Notes: generated by a model from the letters alone, not told the origin. A stretch of DNA of 64,000 nt from Thalassobius sp034670005 (GCF_034670005.1 NZ_JAXMOH010000001.1:434001-498000), one strand, 5' to 3'. Positions 37,778-46,376 are shown, numbered from the stretch's first letter. Made by a program: numbers and translations.

Positions 37778-38971
37778 ATGGCGGCTGACGCACCGATCAC
37801 TCAGGATGTAATGACGATCCCCCGGAAACTGCCCGAGGGACCAGTTAACATTGTCGGTCTGACCCGTGACAAGCTGCGCGAGGCGCTGATCGCCATTGGC
37901 ACTCCGGAAAAACAGGCCAAGATGCGGGTGAACCAGATCTGGCAATGGGTCTATCAATGGGGTGTGCGCGATTTTGCCGAGATGACCAATCTGGCCAAGG
38001 CCTACCGTGCCCAGCTTGCGGATCACTTCGTTATCGAAATACCCGAACTGGTGTCGAAACAGGTCAGCGCCGACGGTACCCGTAAATATCTCGTCCGCAT
38101 CGCTGGCGGGCACGAGGTCGAGGTCGTCTATATCCCCGAAACCGATCGTGGCACGCTATGCGTCAGCTCTCAGGTCGGCTGCACTCTGACCTGTTCTTTC
38201 TGCCATACCGGCACACAAAAATTGGTGCGCAACCTGACGGCAGGTGAAATCGTCGGGCAGATCATGATGGCGCGCGACGATCTGGACGAATGGCCGCAGC
38301 CGGGCGTTGGCACTGGTGACGCGGGTCCGCGCCTGTTGTCCAATGTCGTTCTGATGGGCATGGGCGAACCGCTTTATAATTTTGACAATGTCCGCGATGC
38401 GATGAAAATCGCGATGGATGGCGAAGGCATTTCCCTGTCGCGCCGCCGTATCACCCTATCGACCTCCGGTGTCGTTCCCGAGATTGCCAAATGCGCCGAA
38501 GAAATCGGTTGCCTTCTGGCTGTGTCGTTCCACGCCACTACGGACGAAGTGCGCGACAAACTGGTACCGATCAACAAACGCTGGAACATCGAAACCCTGC
38601 TGAACACGCTGCGCAGCTATCCCAAGCTGTCGAATAGCGAACGCATCACCTTTGAATATGTGATGCTGAAGGATGTGAATGACAGCGACGAAGACGCCCG
38701 TCGCTTGGTCAAGCTGATCCAGGGCATTCCGGCCAAGATCAATCTGATCCCGTTCAACGAATGGCCCGGGTCACCCTATCAGCGCAGCGATTGGCAACGG
38801 ATCGAAAAATTCGCCGACATTATTTACAAGGCCGGTTATGCCAGCCCGATCCGCACGCCGCGGGGTGAAGATATCATGGCCGCCTGCGGACAGTTGAAAT
38901 CGGCCACCGAACGGGCGCGGAAATCGCGGGCGCAGATCGCTGCGGAAGCAGGTCTTGCTGATCAGGCTTGA
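37778..38971 (+). CDS. rlmN: Dual-specificity RNA methyltransferase RlmN
   Basis: RlmN is a radical SAM enzyme that makes 2-methyladenosine at 23S rRNA A2503 and tRNA A37. The 397-residue product has the CxxxCxxC motif in GCTLTCSFCHTGTQ. The resolving cysteines are Cys in the SSQVGC context and the C-terminal MAACGQL, which carries the methyl-accepting site. VVLMGMGEPLYNFDNV and RRITLSTSGVVP are also family landmarks. It has its own promoter between two terminators. Confidence 0.97.
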   Translation: MAADAPITQDVMTIPRKLPEGPVNIVGLTRDKLREALIAIGTPEKQAKMRVNQIWQWVYQWGVRDFAEMTNLAKAYRAQLADHFVIEIPELVSKQVSADGTRKYLVRIAGGHEVEVVYIPETDRGTLCVSSQVGCTLTCSFCHTGTQKLVRNLTAGEIVGQIMMARDDLDEWPQPGVGTGDAGPRLLSNVVLMGMGEPLYNFDNVRDAMKIAMDGEGISLSRRRITLSTSGVVPEIAKCAEEIGCLLAVSFHATTDEVRDKLVPINKRWNIETLLNTLRSYPKLSNSERITFEYVMLKDVNDSDEDARRLVKLIQGIPAKINLIPFNEWPGSPYQRSDWQRIEKFADIIYKAGYASPIRTPRGEDIMAACGQLKSATERARKSRAQIAAEAGLADQA

Positions 38972-39016
38972 ACGTCAGCCCCCTGGCGGTCTAGGACCCG
39001 CAAGCCCGAAATCGCA

Positions 39017-39043
39017 ACAATCGCCCACCTCTGGGGCGATTGT
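39017..39043 (+). terminator. Terminator after rlmN
   Basis: ACAATCGCCC and GGGCGATTGT form a perfect ten-base stem with a seven-base loop, 45 bases after rlmN. The tail is GTAAAATTTT, so the T tract is weak. Confidence 0.6.
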
Positions 39044-39139
39044 GTAAAATTTTCATACAATTGCCTTTTTCCAGATCTGTTTCAGCCTTAGTCGGCTGGC
39101 ATCAATCCTGCAGGATTTAGATTAGCAGGAGGTTCTGCC

Positions 39140-39355
39140 ATGTTTATCAATGAAATGACTATCCCCGCCGCAGGTAATGACGACGTTCTGGCATTGCTGC
39201 GTTCGGAACGTGAGAAATCTGTTTCTGTGCGCGAATGGAAACACCGTCTTGTCGGTTATGGCTATTCTGTCAAGAATACCGACCACGGCGATGTATTGGC
39301 CAAATTCGGGTCCCAGGAAGAAATCTGCGAAATTCCGGTTGAACTTCTGCACTGA
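39140..39355 (+). CDS. Small conserved protein of unknown function (71 aa)
   Basis: A 71-residue acidic soluble protein beginning MFINEMTIPAAGNDDVLALL and ending EICEIPVELLH. It has no membrane segment and one cysteine. The ATG has an excellent AGGAGG site at seven bases. Its own terminator-bounded transcription unit and clean codon use argue for a real gene. I do not recognise the family. Confidence 0.72.
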   Translation: MFINEMTIPAAGNDDVLALLRSEREKSVSVREWKHRLVGYGYSVKNTDHGDVLAKFGSQEEICEIPVELLH

Positions 39356-39378
39356 TCGGCGATTCAGGCGCGCAACAG

Positions 39379-39400
39379 AAAAACCCCGCGACCCGTCGCG
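39379..39400 (-). terminator. Terminator after the LOG-family gene
   Basis: On the minus strand CGCGAC-GG-GTCGCG follows directly after the stop codon and leads into GGGGTTTTT. Confidence 0.6.
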
Positions 39401-40246
39401 TCAGCGCCCTGGAATGAATTCGCGCTTGGTTCCGGCATGTTCCCAGGTCGAAATCGCCTCGACCGCCTGTTCTGCGGTTTCAACGAAACGGAACAAGTCC
39501 AGATCATCGGGCGAAATCGTGCCCGCATCCTTCAGCGCCTCCCAGTTGATGATGCGACGCCAGAAGCTTTCGCCGAACAGCAAAAACGGCACCCGCTCCA
39601 TGCGGCCGGTCTGAATCAATGTCAGGCTTTCGAACATTTCGTCCAGCGTTCCAAATCCGCCAGGGAAGATGCAGACCGCCTTGGCGCGCATAAGGAAATG
39701 CATCTTGCGAATGGCAAAATAGTGGAAGTTGAAACACAGATCCGGCGTCACGTATTCATTCGGTGCCTGTTCATGCGGCAACACGATATTCAACCCGATT
39801 GAAATTCCGCCCGCTTCGGCAGCCCCCTGATTACCCGCCTCCATCACGCCGGGGCCACCACCGGTGCAGATGATGAAATCATGACCGTCGCTTTCCAGCC
39901 CTTTCAGCGTCATCAAGCGGGAAAATTCCCGCGCTTCGTCGTAATATTTGCTGAGTTCAGCTAGGGTTTCAGTCTGCGCCTTGTGCTTGTTTTCAGGGCT
40001 GGGAATGCGTGCCCCGCCGAACAGAACGACAGTGCTTTCCACTCCGTATTCATCCATTAGCATCTGCGGTTTCAGCAATTCCAGCTGCAAACGTACCGGA
40101 CGCAATTCATCCCGGCACAGAAACGCATCATCGTTGAAAGCCAGCTTATAGGACGGGGCCCGCGTTTGTTTCGTATCGGGGACTTCGCGCGATGTTGTGA
40201 CATCTGCATGGGCATCACGGAATGGGCTGCGGCGGTCGTCGTTCAT
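39401..40246 (-). CDS. LOG family (TIGR00730-type) Rossmann protein
   Basis: A 281-residue protein of the LOG/lysine-decarboxylase-like family with ICTGGGPGVMEAGNQGA and FPGGFGTLDEMFE, the two motifs that bind nucleotide monophosphate. LOG enzymes cleave cytokinin ribotides or other nucleoside 5'-monophosphates (as PpnN does). It is longer than plant-type LOGs (about 190), with an extra N-terminal arm of about 70 residues. ATG at 40246 is the start (AAGGA ten bases upstream); a GTG one codon earlier is in frame. Single gene, divergent from bioR. Confidence 0.88.
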   Translation of the reverse strand: MNDDRRSPFRDAHADVTTSREVPDTKQTRAPSYKLAFNDDAFLCRDELRPVRLQLELLKPQMLMDEYGVESTVVLFGGARIPSPENKHKAQTETLAELSKYYDEAREFSRLMTLKGLESDGHDFIICTGGGPGVMEAGNQGAAEAGGISIGLNIVLPHEQAPNEYVTPDLCFNFHYFAIRKMHFLMRAKAVCIFPGGFGTLDEMFESLTLIQTGRMERVPFLLFGESFWRRIINWEALKDAGTISPDDLDLFRFVETAEQAVEAISTWEHAGTKREFIPGR

Positions 40247-40375
40247 CACTTGAAGTCCTTGCTGGGCTTTTGCTGCTGTCCTAATCCGAAATCGACGCCA
40301 ACGCCAGCAAGGCCTCGCCCAGGCGCAATCCAGTTGCCAAGGTCAAATTCTGGTTGTGAACTTGTGCAGGAAAAA

Positions 40376-40385
40376 TTATAGATAA
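40376..40385. promoter_or_regulatory. BioR operator before bioR
   Basis: TTATAGATAA matches the BioR consensus TTATMKATAA exactly. It lies three bases before the bioR ATG, so bound BioR would block its own expression. Confidence 0.85.
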
Positions 40386-40388
40386 TTC

Positions 40389-41012
40389 ATGACCGAAACT
40401 TCCGCTACCACTGTCGACCGCATCTATAACGACCTGTCACAGCGCATCATCCGTGGGGACCTGATCCCCGGAGAAAAGCTGCGTCAGGATCATATAGCGC
40501 GCGACTTCGAAACCAGCCACGTACCGGTGCGTGAAGCGTTATTGAAACTACAGGCTCACGGCCTGGCCGTCAGCCTACCCCGGCGCGGTATGCGGGTTTC
40601 GGCATTGGACACAGCTGAAATACGCGAAATCACTGAAATGCGTGTGGTTTTGGAAGAACTGGCCCTCAAACATGCCTGTTTTCATATGACCAGCGAAGAT
40701 TTTTCCAATGCCGATGCTGCACGCAAAGCCTGCGACGCGGCCAGTGACCTACCCACTTGGGAAGCCCGCAACCGCGCTTTCCACCGTGCCATTCTGGCGC
40801 CGTGCGACATGCCCCGGCTGATCTCAGCGATCGACGATCTGCATATCGCCAGCGCCCGCCACCTGCTGTCGAGTTGGAAAGTTGGCTGGCAACAGCATGA
40901 AGATAAGGACCACGCGGCGATTCTAATGCAGATGCGGCGACGCGACGTCGACGCCGCCTGCGACCTGCTGTGCCGTCATCTGCGCCGTGCAGATCGGATC
41001 ACCAAGCGCTAA
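40389..41012 (+). CDS. bioR: GntR family biotin regulator BioR
   Basis: A 207-residue GntR/FCD regulator. The winged helix is at about 10-75 (HIARDFETSHVPVREALLKLQ) and the FCD domain has the metal or ligand positions in EARNRAFHRAI and the C-terminal DHAAIL. It is identified as BioR, the alphaproteobacterial biotin repressor, because it lies directly before bioY and both genes carry BioR boxes, one of them a perfect consensus. It would repress biotin uptake when biotin is plentiful. Confidence 0.9.
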   Translation: MTETSATTVDRIYNDLSQRIIRGDLIPGEKLRQDHIARDFETSHVPVREALLKLQAHGLAVSLPRRGMRVSALDTAEIREITEMRVVLEELALKHACFHMTSEDFSNADAARKACDAASDLPTWEARNRAFHRAILAPCDMPRLISAIDDLHIASARHLLSSWKVGWQQHEDKDHAAILMQMRRRDVDAACDLLCRHLRRADRITKR

Positions 41013-41064
41013 CACTCTGATTTTCATCGTCTATCGCATTGCGGTCAATTTAAGTCTTGCAAAA

Positions 41065-41074
41065 TTATCTATGA
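41065..41074. promoter_or_regulatory. BioR box 1 before bioY
   Basis: TTATCTATGA differs from the BioR consensus at one base. Its centre is 42 bases, about four helix turns, from box 2. Confidence 0.65.
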
Positions 41075-41106
41075 ACGCGATGATATGCTGCAATGCGGAA
41101 CAAATT

Positions 41107-41116
41107 CTATCTATAA
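41107..41116. promoter_or_regulatory. BioR box 2 before bioY
   Basis: CTATCTATAA differs from the consensus at its first base. It ends 12 bases before the bioY ATG, next to the ribosome binding site AAAGGGACG. Confidence 0.7.
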
Positions 41117-41128
41117 AAGGGACGTGAC

Positions 41129-41710
41129 ATGAACTCCACGCAAGAAACCCAATCCGTCGCCGGGTTGAAACTGACCGGCCAGGTGCTGCGTGTTCTGGCA
41201 GGTGTAGCACTGCTGACCGCCAGCGCTAAAATTCAGGTACCGTTCTGGCCGGTGCCGATGACGCTGCAAGTGGCTGCAATCATGTTCCTCGCGGCAAGCT
41301 ATGGTTTGCGGATGGGCACCTCGACCATGCTGGCCTATCTGGCCGTCGGCGCAGCCGGACTGCCGGTCTTCGCAGGCACCCCGGAAAAGGGGATCGGCCT
41401 GGCTTACATGCTTGGCGGCACTGGTGGCTATCTGGTCGGGTTCCTGGCCGCGACCATCATCGTGGGCTTCGCCGCTGACCGCCTGCCGAAACTGGCGATT
41501 CTGCCCGCCATGGGTCTGGGTCTGGTCGCGCTTTACGCTCTGGGTCTGGGATGGCTGGCACAACTGGTGCCGGGCGATAAACTGCTGGCCTATGGGTTTA
41601 CCCCGTTCATCGCTGGCGATCTGGTGAAAACCGTACTGGCCGCCATTCTGTTTCTGGGCGCACCCAAAGCGCTGCTGGCCAAGCTGCGCGGAACCGATCT
41701 GAATATCTGA
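41129..41710 (+). CDS. bioY: Biotin transporter S component BioY
   Basis: BioY is the substrate-binding membrane component of the energy-coupling-factor biotin transporter. The 193-residue product has six membrane helices and the family features AKIQVPFWPVPMTLQVAA and AYMLGGTGGYLVGFL. No bioM or bioN follows, so it either works alone or uses an energising module encoded elsewhere. It forms a unit with bioR, controlled by two BioR boxes, and ends at a hairpin terminator. Confidence 0.96.
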   Translation: MNSTQETQSVAGLKLTGQVLRVLAGVALLTASAKIQVPFWPVPMTLQVAAIMFLAASYGLRMGTSTMLAYLAVGAAGLPVFAGTPEKGIGLAYMLGGTGGYLVGFLAATIIVGFAADRLPKLAILPAMGLGLVALYALGLGWLAQLVPGDKLLAYGFTPFIAGDLVKTVLAAILFLGAPKALLAKLRGTDLNI

Positions 41711-41749
41711 TCGGACCCCGCACAGGTTCAGATTGAACGACAACGACGA

Positions 41750-41776
41750 GGGGGCGCTTTGGCGCCTCCTTCTGTT
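41750..41776 (+). terminator. Rho-independent terminator after bioY
   Basis: GGGGGCGC-TTTG-GCGCCTCC forms an eight-base stem with one G-T pair, followed by TTCTGTTT, 40 bases after bioY. Confidence 0.65.
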
Positions 41777-41890
41777 TACAATGATTACTCATGGCGCGCA
41801 CAGTCCGGGGCGCGTCGTATTGCGTCTTGAGCCGAGCCCATAAATCGGCCAAAGACAGCGCAACCGAATTCCCGAAGGAGACCGCGAGTC

Positions 41891-42718
41891 ATGTCGAACG
41901 CTCAACTGGAACAGGCCATCGAATCCGCCTGGGACGCCCGCGACACCATCACCCCTGCCACCACCGGCGAAAGCCGCGACGCCATCGAAGCCACCCTGAA
42001 CGCGCTGGATAGCGGTTCATTGCGGGTGGCCGAGCGTCAGGACAACGGCGATTGGCACGTAAACCAGTGGGCCAAGAAGGCCGTTCTGCTGGGCTTCCGC
42101 CTGAAGGATATGGAAATCCAGGATGGCGGCCCGCAAGGATCCGGCTGGTGGGACAAAGTCGACAGCAAGTTCAAGGGCTGGGACGAAGCACATTGGAAAT
42201 CTGCGGGCTTCCGCGCGGTGCCGAACTGCGTCGTGCGCAAATCGGCCTTCATCGCGCCGGGCGTTGTGCTGATGCCGTCCTTCGTCAATCTTGGCGCTTA
42301 TGTCGATGAAGGCACCATGGTCGACACATGGGCCACCGTGGGCAGCTGTGCCCAGATCGGCAAGGGCGTGCACCTGTCGGGTGGCGTCGGCATCGGCGGC
42401 GTTCTGGAACCGATGCAGGCCGGTCCGACCATCATCGAAGACAATTGCTTCATCGGTGCCCGGTCGGAAGTCGTTGAAGGCTGCATCATCCGCGAAGGGT
42501 CGGTTCTGGGCATGGGCGTGTATATCGGCCAGTCGACCAAGATCGTCGACCGTGAAACCGGCGAAGTCACCTATGGCGAAGTACCGCCCTATTCCGTGGT
42601 AGTGTCTGGGTCGATGCCGTCGAAAAATGGCATCAGCTTGTATTGCGCGGTGATCGTGAAGCGGGTGGACGCCAAAACTCGGTCGAAAACTGGCATCAAT
42701 GAGTTGCTGCGCGACTGA
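41891..42718 (+). CDS. dapD: 2,3,4,5-tetrahydropyridine-2,6-dicarboxylate N-succinyltransferase DapD
   Basis: DapD transfers succinate from succinyl-CoA to tetrahydrodipicolinate in the diaminopimelate/lysine pathway. The 275-residue product is a left-handed beta-helix enzyme. Hexapeptide repeats run from IAPGVVLMPSFVNLGAYVDEGTMV through AQIGKGVHLSGGVGIGG to CFIGARSEVVEGCIIREGSV. The ATG follows CGAAGGAGACCGCGAGTC. dapE, for the later desuccinylation, is 3.7 kb downstream. Confidence 0.97.
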   Translation: MSNAQLEQAIESAWDARDTITPATTGESRDAIEATLNALDSGSLRVAERQDNGDWHVNQWAKKAVLLGFRLKDMEIQDGGPQGSGWWDKVDSKFKGWDEAHWKSAGFRAVPNCVVRKSAFIAPGVVLMPSFVNLGAYVDEGTMVDTWATVGSCAQIGKGVHLSGGVGIGGVLEPMQAGPTIIEDNCFIGARSEVVEGCIIREGSVLGMGVYIGQSTKIVDRETGEVTYGEVPPYSVVVSGSMPSKNGISLYCAVIVKRVDAKTRSKTGINELLRD

Positions 42719-42743
42719 TCGTGCACCATTCATGTATTTGAAA

Positions 42744-42774
42744 AAAGGACGGCACTAGCCGTCCTTTACTTTTT
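42744..42774 (+). terminator. Rho-independent terminator after dapD
   Basis: AAAGGACGGC-ACTA-GCCGTCCTTT is a perfect ten-base stem, followed by ACTTTTTC, 25 bases after dapD. Confidence 0.88.
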
Positions 42775-42860
42775 CAAGCAGGCAATTTGCCCCAACCGCT
42801 CGACAGCGGATTTCACCAACCGGCCTTGATCGCCCGCGCCGGTCAGCGTATTGGCGGGGC

Positions 42861-43202
42861 ATGAGCGAAAAGAAGCAAAAGAAACCGTCCCGGCAGCAAG
42901 TTTACACCTTGCTGGTACAGGTCGGGCGCAAAGATGGCGACGGTCTGCCCGACGGGGCGACCGGGGCGGCGCTGATGATCTATTCCAGCGGCGTGGACGA
43001 AGCCGAAGCGGTGCGCGAAACCGTCGCCATTCTGAAGCAAGCCGATGTAGCGCCGCTTGACGTAACCGGCTATGGGACACTGGATGAACGGTTAGAGCAA
43101 GGGCATGACATCAATAGCGAAGAACGCGAATTGATGAACCGGGCTCTGATTGAAAACTCTGTGATCGTAGCGCAGATGACACCGTTTTACGAAGACACCT
43201 AA
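42861..43202 (+). CDS. Conserved protein of unknown function (113 aa)
   Basis: A 113-residue soluble protein with a lysine-rich start (MSEKKQKKPSRQQ) and a pattern that suggests an alpha/beta fold: TLLVQVGRKDGD, then MIYSSGVDEAEAVRETVAIL and PLDVTGYGTLDERLEQGHDI. No catalytic motif is recognised. The ATG is preceded by GGCGGGG. It lies alone between the dapD terminator and the convergent Hint genes. The consistent codon use supports a real gene. Confidence 0.65.
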   Translation: MSEKKQKKPSRQQVYTLLVQVGRKDGDGLPDGATGAALMIYSSGVDEAEAVRETVAILKQADVAPLDVTGYGTLDERLEQGHDINSEERELMNRALIENSVIVAQMTPFYEDT

Positions 43203-43264
43203 AAACCAAAGACAGGTGGGACGGCATCATTAACCCGGCGCGGAATAAACCCCGCAGGCCACCG

Positions 43265-44362
43265 CTAGGCCGCGCGCAGTTCAGCCAGAGTATTCGCTTC
43301 GAAGTGATCCAGCACCGGAAAAGCCGGGGCGGCGTGTTCGGGCAGGCGCGACCGGTCATATCCCGCCAGCAGCCCGGCGTTGACCAAGGTTGGCTTGCGC
43401 CGCAATCGCCCGAGATAAAGCGTTTCCAAAGGTGCACCCGCCGCCAGAAGCGGTTCGTTTCCGGGCAGCAAGACCTGACAATAGGTCACGATTTCCGACT
43501 GATCATACCGGATTGCTGAAATCCCGTTCACCAGATGACCGGCCGGTACCAGCACATTTTGTTTACCGAACAGGTACTCCACCGCCGACCCGCCGATCCG
43601 GAGCCGCTGTTCTGCTCCGACGATAATGTCCTGCTGCAACCCGAAATAGGGCGCCCGCAGCCGCACCGGGCTAAACGACCCGCGCGCCGGAACAGTCCGC
43701 CGGACCACACTCAGAACCGGCAGGCTCCCGTGTCCGGGCGACCGGATCAGATCGCCGCGCCGGATCTGCCCGGCGGAGCGGTATCCTTGGGCTGTCAGCA
43801 CCGGTGTCACGGTGGACAGCCCAGGCATTGGCCCGACCGGTTCAATATCGGTCGAGATCGCGAAAAACCTGACGCCGCGATCCATCTGCCGTTGCAGTGG
43901 GTCCAGCGTCATGATCCGCAAATCCGACAACAACAAAGGTTTCGGATTGCGCAATTCCTTGACAAAGACCTGCCCCGAAGCGATCCGTTCCACCGCCAAT
44001 CGGCCCCAACGCGCCGGGGCATCCCAGGAATAGGTTACCCGCAATTCTTCGGCTTGCGCCACAGCCCCGTGTTCAAGCACGGTATGGAATACATCCTTGC
44101 CTTGCGTCACTACCAGAACGATCCCACCCGACGGCATTTCCTGCACCGACAGACTACTGACCCAAGGGTGATCGCGGTGATACCCGATCAATCGGCGGGG
44201 CCGGCCATCGCCGGGCAGCTTTGTTTCAAACAAGATGCTGCCCCGTGTCAGCAGGCTGTTCGGAGTCAAATCCTGTTGTATCAGGCTTTGACCCCGGCCC
44301 TGCTCTATGCCCGAGAGGTTAAAAAACTGCCTGCTCTGATCCGAAACCGCGATCCAGGCCAT
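43265..44362 (-). CDS. Hint-domain protein lacking the autoprocessing residues
   Basis: A 365-residue protein whose C-terminal half (about 178-320) matches the Hint_2 fold of the gene immediately upstream: GLSTVTPVLTAQGYRSAGQI, RRGDLIRSPGHGSLPVLSVV and VEYLFGKQNVLVPAGHLVNG align with its neighbour. The N-terminal cysteine of the fold is replaced by Gly181 and the block-B histidine by glutamine (VGAEQRLRI), so splicing or self-cleavage is unlikely. The N-terminal half (1-175) may be a lectin-like beta fold and has no signal peptide. Its ATG follows directly on the upstream stop (TGA ATG), so the two are co-translated. Confidence 0.8.
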   Translation of the reverse strand: MAWIAVSDQSRQFFNLSGIEQGRGQSLIQQDLTPNSLLTRGSILFETKLPGDGRPRRLIGYHRDHPWVSSLSVQEMPSGGIVLVVTQGKDVFHTVLEHGAVAQAEELRVTYSWDAPARWGRLAVERIASGQVFVKELRNPKPLLLSDLRIMTLDPLQRQMDRGVRFFAISTDIEPVGPMPGLSTVTPVLTAQGYRSAGQIRRGDLIRSPGHGSLPVLSVVRRTVPARGSFSPVRLRAPYFGLQQDIIVGAEQRLRIGGSAVEYLFGKQNVLVPAGHLVNGISAIRYDQSEIVTYCQVLLPGNEPLLAAGAPLETLYLGRLRRKPTLVNAGLLAGYDRSRLPEHAAPAFPVLDHFEANTLAELRAA

Positions 44363-46078
44363 TCAGGCAACCTCCGTAACAGGAGCAATCAGCCGGGCTT
44401 CGTATCCGCGCAAGGTGCGCCGTGCTGCCGGACCGTACCCTTCGCCGGTATCCGGATCGAGCTCGGGAAACAGTTGGCAAATCTCGGCCATGGTGTCGCG
44501 TTCGAAACTGTTGTTCATCTGCGGCCCTGGCAGGAAGCTTTCGGTTTCCAGCCCTTCAGACCAGACGATCTGATGCTCGTCGAACATCAGATGGACATAA
44601 GTCACGCTATCGCTTTCGATTTGCCGAACCGAACGGCCATTGACCAATTCCTTGGCGGCGACCAGAACTTCGGCGGTGCCGAACAGAAGCTCGGCCAGAC
44701 TGTCGCGCACCAGAACGCGGTGCAGTGGAGACACCCAGATTTCGCGATGGTTCCCGAAGGTATTACGTGCGATCCGCACTGGCGCGTAGTCGCCCGTGGC
44801 CTCGACCTCACGCGATCCGATCCAGGCGACCGGCTGTGCGCCATTATCCTTGGTCAGGACCAAATCGCCTGGCATCAATTGATCCACCGGAACCGCACCG
44901 TCGGGTGTGCGAATCTTGGTCCCCGCGACAAAGCAGGGGGCCTGATTGATGGTCGCAAAAGCTGTGTCTGAAACTCCCGTATCCGATTCCACGGTGTAGG
45001 AGAATGTTGTGCTTTCTACGTCGCTGTCGGCGGTGACCGTAATGGTTCCGTCGGCATTGACCTGAAGCACCTGACCGGTGGACAGCGTAACCGTCGATCC
45101 CGCCGACACCTCTTGGCCGTTGATATGTGTCAGAGTCAGCGTACTGCCTGATGGCCCGTCATCATTCGCCATCACATCGACGGTTTGGGTCCCGTCAAGT
45201 GCCACGTTGATTTCATCATCCTGAGCAATCAAAGCGGTCTGAATACTGCCGCCCGCGATCAGCAGATTGGAATCGTAGCTGGAATCCGTCACATCCGCGA
45301 TCCCGATCCGGATCGAATTGACCTCTCCCGCATTGACCGACATGTTCAGCGTCATCGTAGCGGTGAACCCGTCCATTTCCGTATTGTATTCGTCGTTCAG
45401 GTTCGAAATGAACAGGCTTTCGTTGTTGCCGCTGTTGATATTGTTAGGGTCGATATCGCCATCGCCGAGACCCAGTTCGACAAATTCATCATTGACCCAG
45501 ACGCCGATGAAATCCTGATACAGGCTGTCAACATATTCAGGATATTCCTCGGACGAAAAAACGAATTGGATCGTCATCGTATCGCCGTCGGGGATGAAGT
45601 CTATTTCCAAGAACGAGGCGTCATAAGTGTTCGTACCAGCCGCTGCATTGAAATCGGCATTGTTGTTGACACCGCTGGTGTTGGTCGAGGTGTTACTGGC
45701 TTGGTTGGTGTCAGTGCTGGTGCCACCTCCGCCACCCCAGTTGCCACCATTACCGTTACCGTTATTGCCAAAGTTACCGTTATTGCCGTTGTTGCCCCAA
45801 CCGTTCCAGCCGTTCCAGCCACCCCAGTTACCGCTACTGGTGCCACTATTGGTGCCACTATTGGTGTACTCTGTCGCGTTCCCGGTCGACAGGATCACAC
45901 CTGTGTCACCGGGCGTGGTTTCAGCCGAAACGCTGTCACCATTGGAATAGATGCCCGAAGACTGGTTATCGCCGAAATAGTTGGCGCTGACGACGGTAAC
46001 ACCGTCGCCAAAGATTTCCTCGGCCATTTCAATGGCCGACGCACCTGTATCGATCGGTAGCTCTTGTGCCGTTGCCAT
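44363..46078 (-). CDS. Secreted choice-of-anchor L, cadherin-like and Hint domain protein
   Basis: A 571-residue acidic protein, probably exported without a classical signal peptide. In order it has a choice-of-anchor L domain (about 5-285) with GVILSTGNA and VFSSEEYPEYVDSLYQDFIG, interrupted by a Gly/Asn/Trp-rich low-complexity insert (83-120), then a cadherin/VCBS-like repeat (about 286-378, with VDVMANDDGPSGSTLTL), then a Hint domain from PCFVAGTKIRTPDG (Cys382) with PGDLVLTKDNG and VSPLHRVLV (His453). The Hint residues needed for self-cleavage are present. Proteins of this type are abundant in Rhodobacteraceae; function is unknown. ATG 46078 has GAGGTGGGG upstream. Confidence 0.87.
   Translation of the reverse strand: MATAQELPIDTGASAIEMAEEIFGDGVTVVSANYFGDNQSSGIYSNGDSVSAETTPGDTGVILSTGNATEYTNSGTNSGTSSGNWGGWNGWNGWGNNGNNGNFGNNGNGNGGNWGGGGGTSTDTNQASNTSTNTSGVNNNADFNAAAGTNTYDASFLEIDFIPDGDTMTIQFVFSSEEYPEYVDSLYQDFIGVWVNDEFVELGLGDGDIDPNNINSGNNESLFISNLNDEYNTEMDGFTATMTLNMSVNAGEVNSIRIGIADVTDSSYDSNLLIAGGSIQTALIAQDDEINVALDGTQTVDVMANDDGPSGSTLTLTHINGQEVSAGSTVTLSTGQVLQVNADGTITVTADSDVESTTFSYTVESDTGVSDTAFATINQAPCFVAGTKIRTPDGAVPVDQLMPGDLVLTKDNGAQPVAWIGSREVEATGDYAPVRIARNTFGNHREIWVSPLHRVLVRDSLAELLFGTAEVLVAAKELVNGRSVRQIESDSVTYVHLMFDEHQIVWSEGLETESFLPGPQMNNSFERDTMAEICQLFPELDPDTGEGYGPAARRTLRGYEARLIAPVTEVA
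45719..45838 (-). repeat. Low-complexity Gly/Asn/Trp repeat inside the anchor-L domain gene
   Basis: The coding strand repeats short units that give NWGGWNGWNGWGNNGNNGN and similar, with many GGT/AAC/TGG codons. It is a compositional repeat likely to vary in length between strains. Confidence 0.75.
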
Positions 46079-46376
46079 GCTCTGCCCCACCTCTTATCGG
46101 ACAGCACGCATCGCAAGCAGACCGAACATGTCGTTCGATCATCAGTTTCGTATTGATCTGCTCACTCGGGCCATTTTCGGCCTCGTTGGTCTTGCGCCCT
46201 GCCTCGGGTCATTATTGCGCCCATATAACCGCAATTTCCAAACGATGTTAAGTGTTTGTTTACCGAGCCATTTCACAGGCTTCCAAAAAGATGCAATCCG
46301 GTAACATCCCAGTGGCCGCCGATTGCGGTTCGGCTGAATTCACGCTACCCCCTTTGCCCAAGCAAGGGAGCGCGCC

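Noticed and set aside
43535..44971. Open frame of about 478 codons on the plus strand across both Hint genes
   Set aside because: It spans the junction of two well-supported minus-strand genes and its translation has no recognisable domain.
45719..45838. Repeat in the anchor-L gene as a CRISPR-like or tandem-repeat array
   Set aside because: Units are short, in frame and without spacers; it is a coding low-complexity tract.
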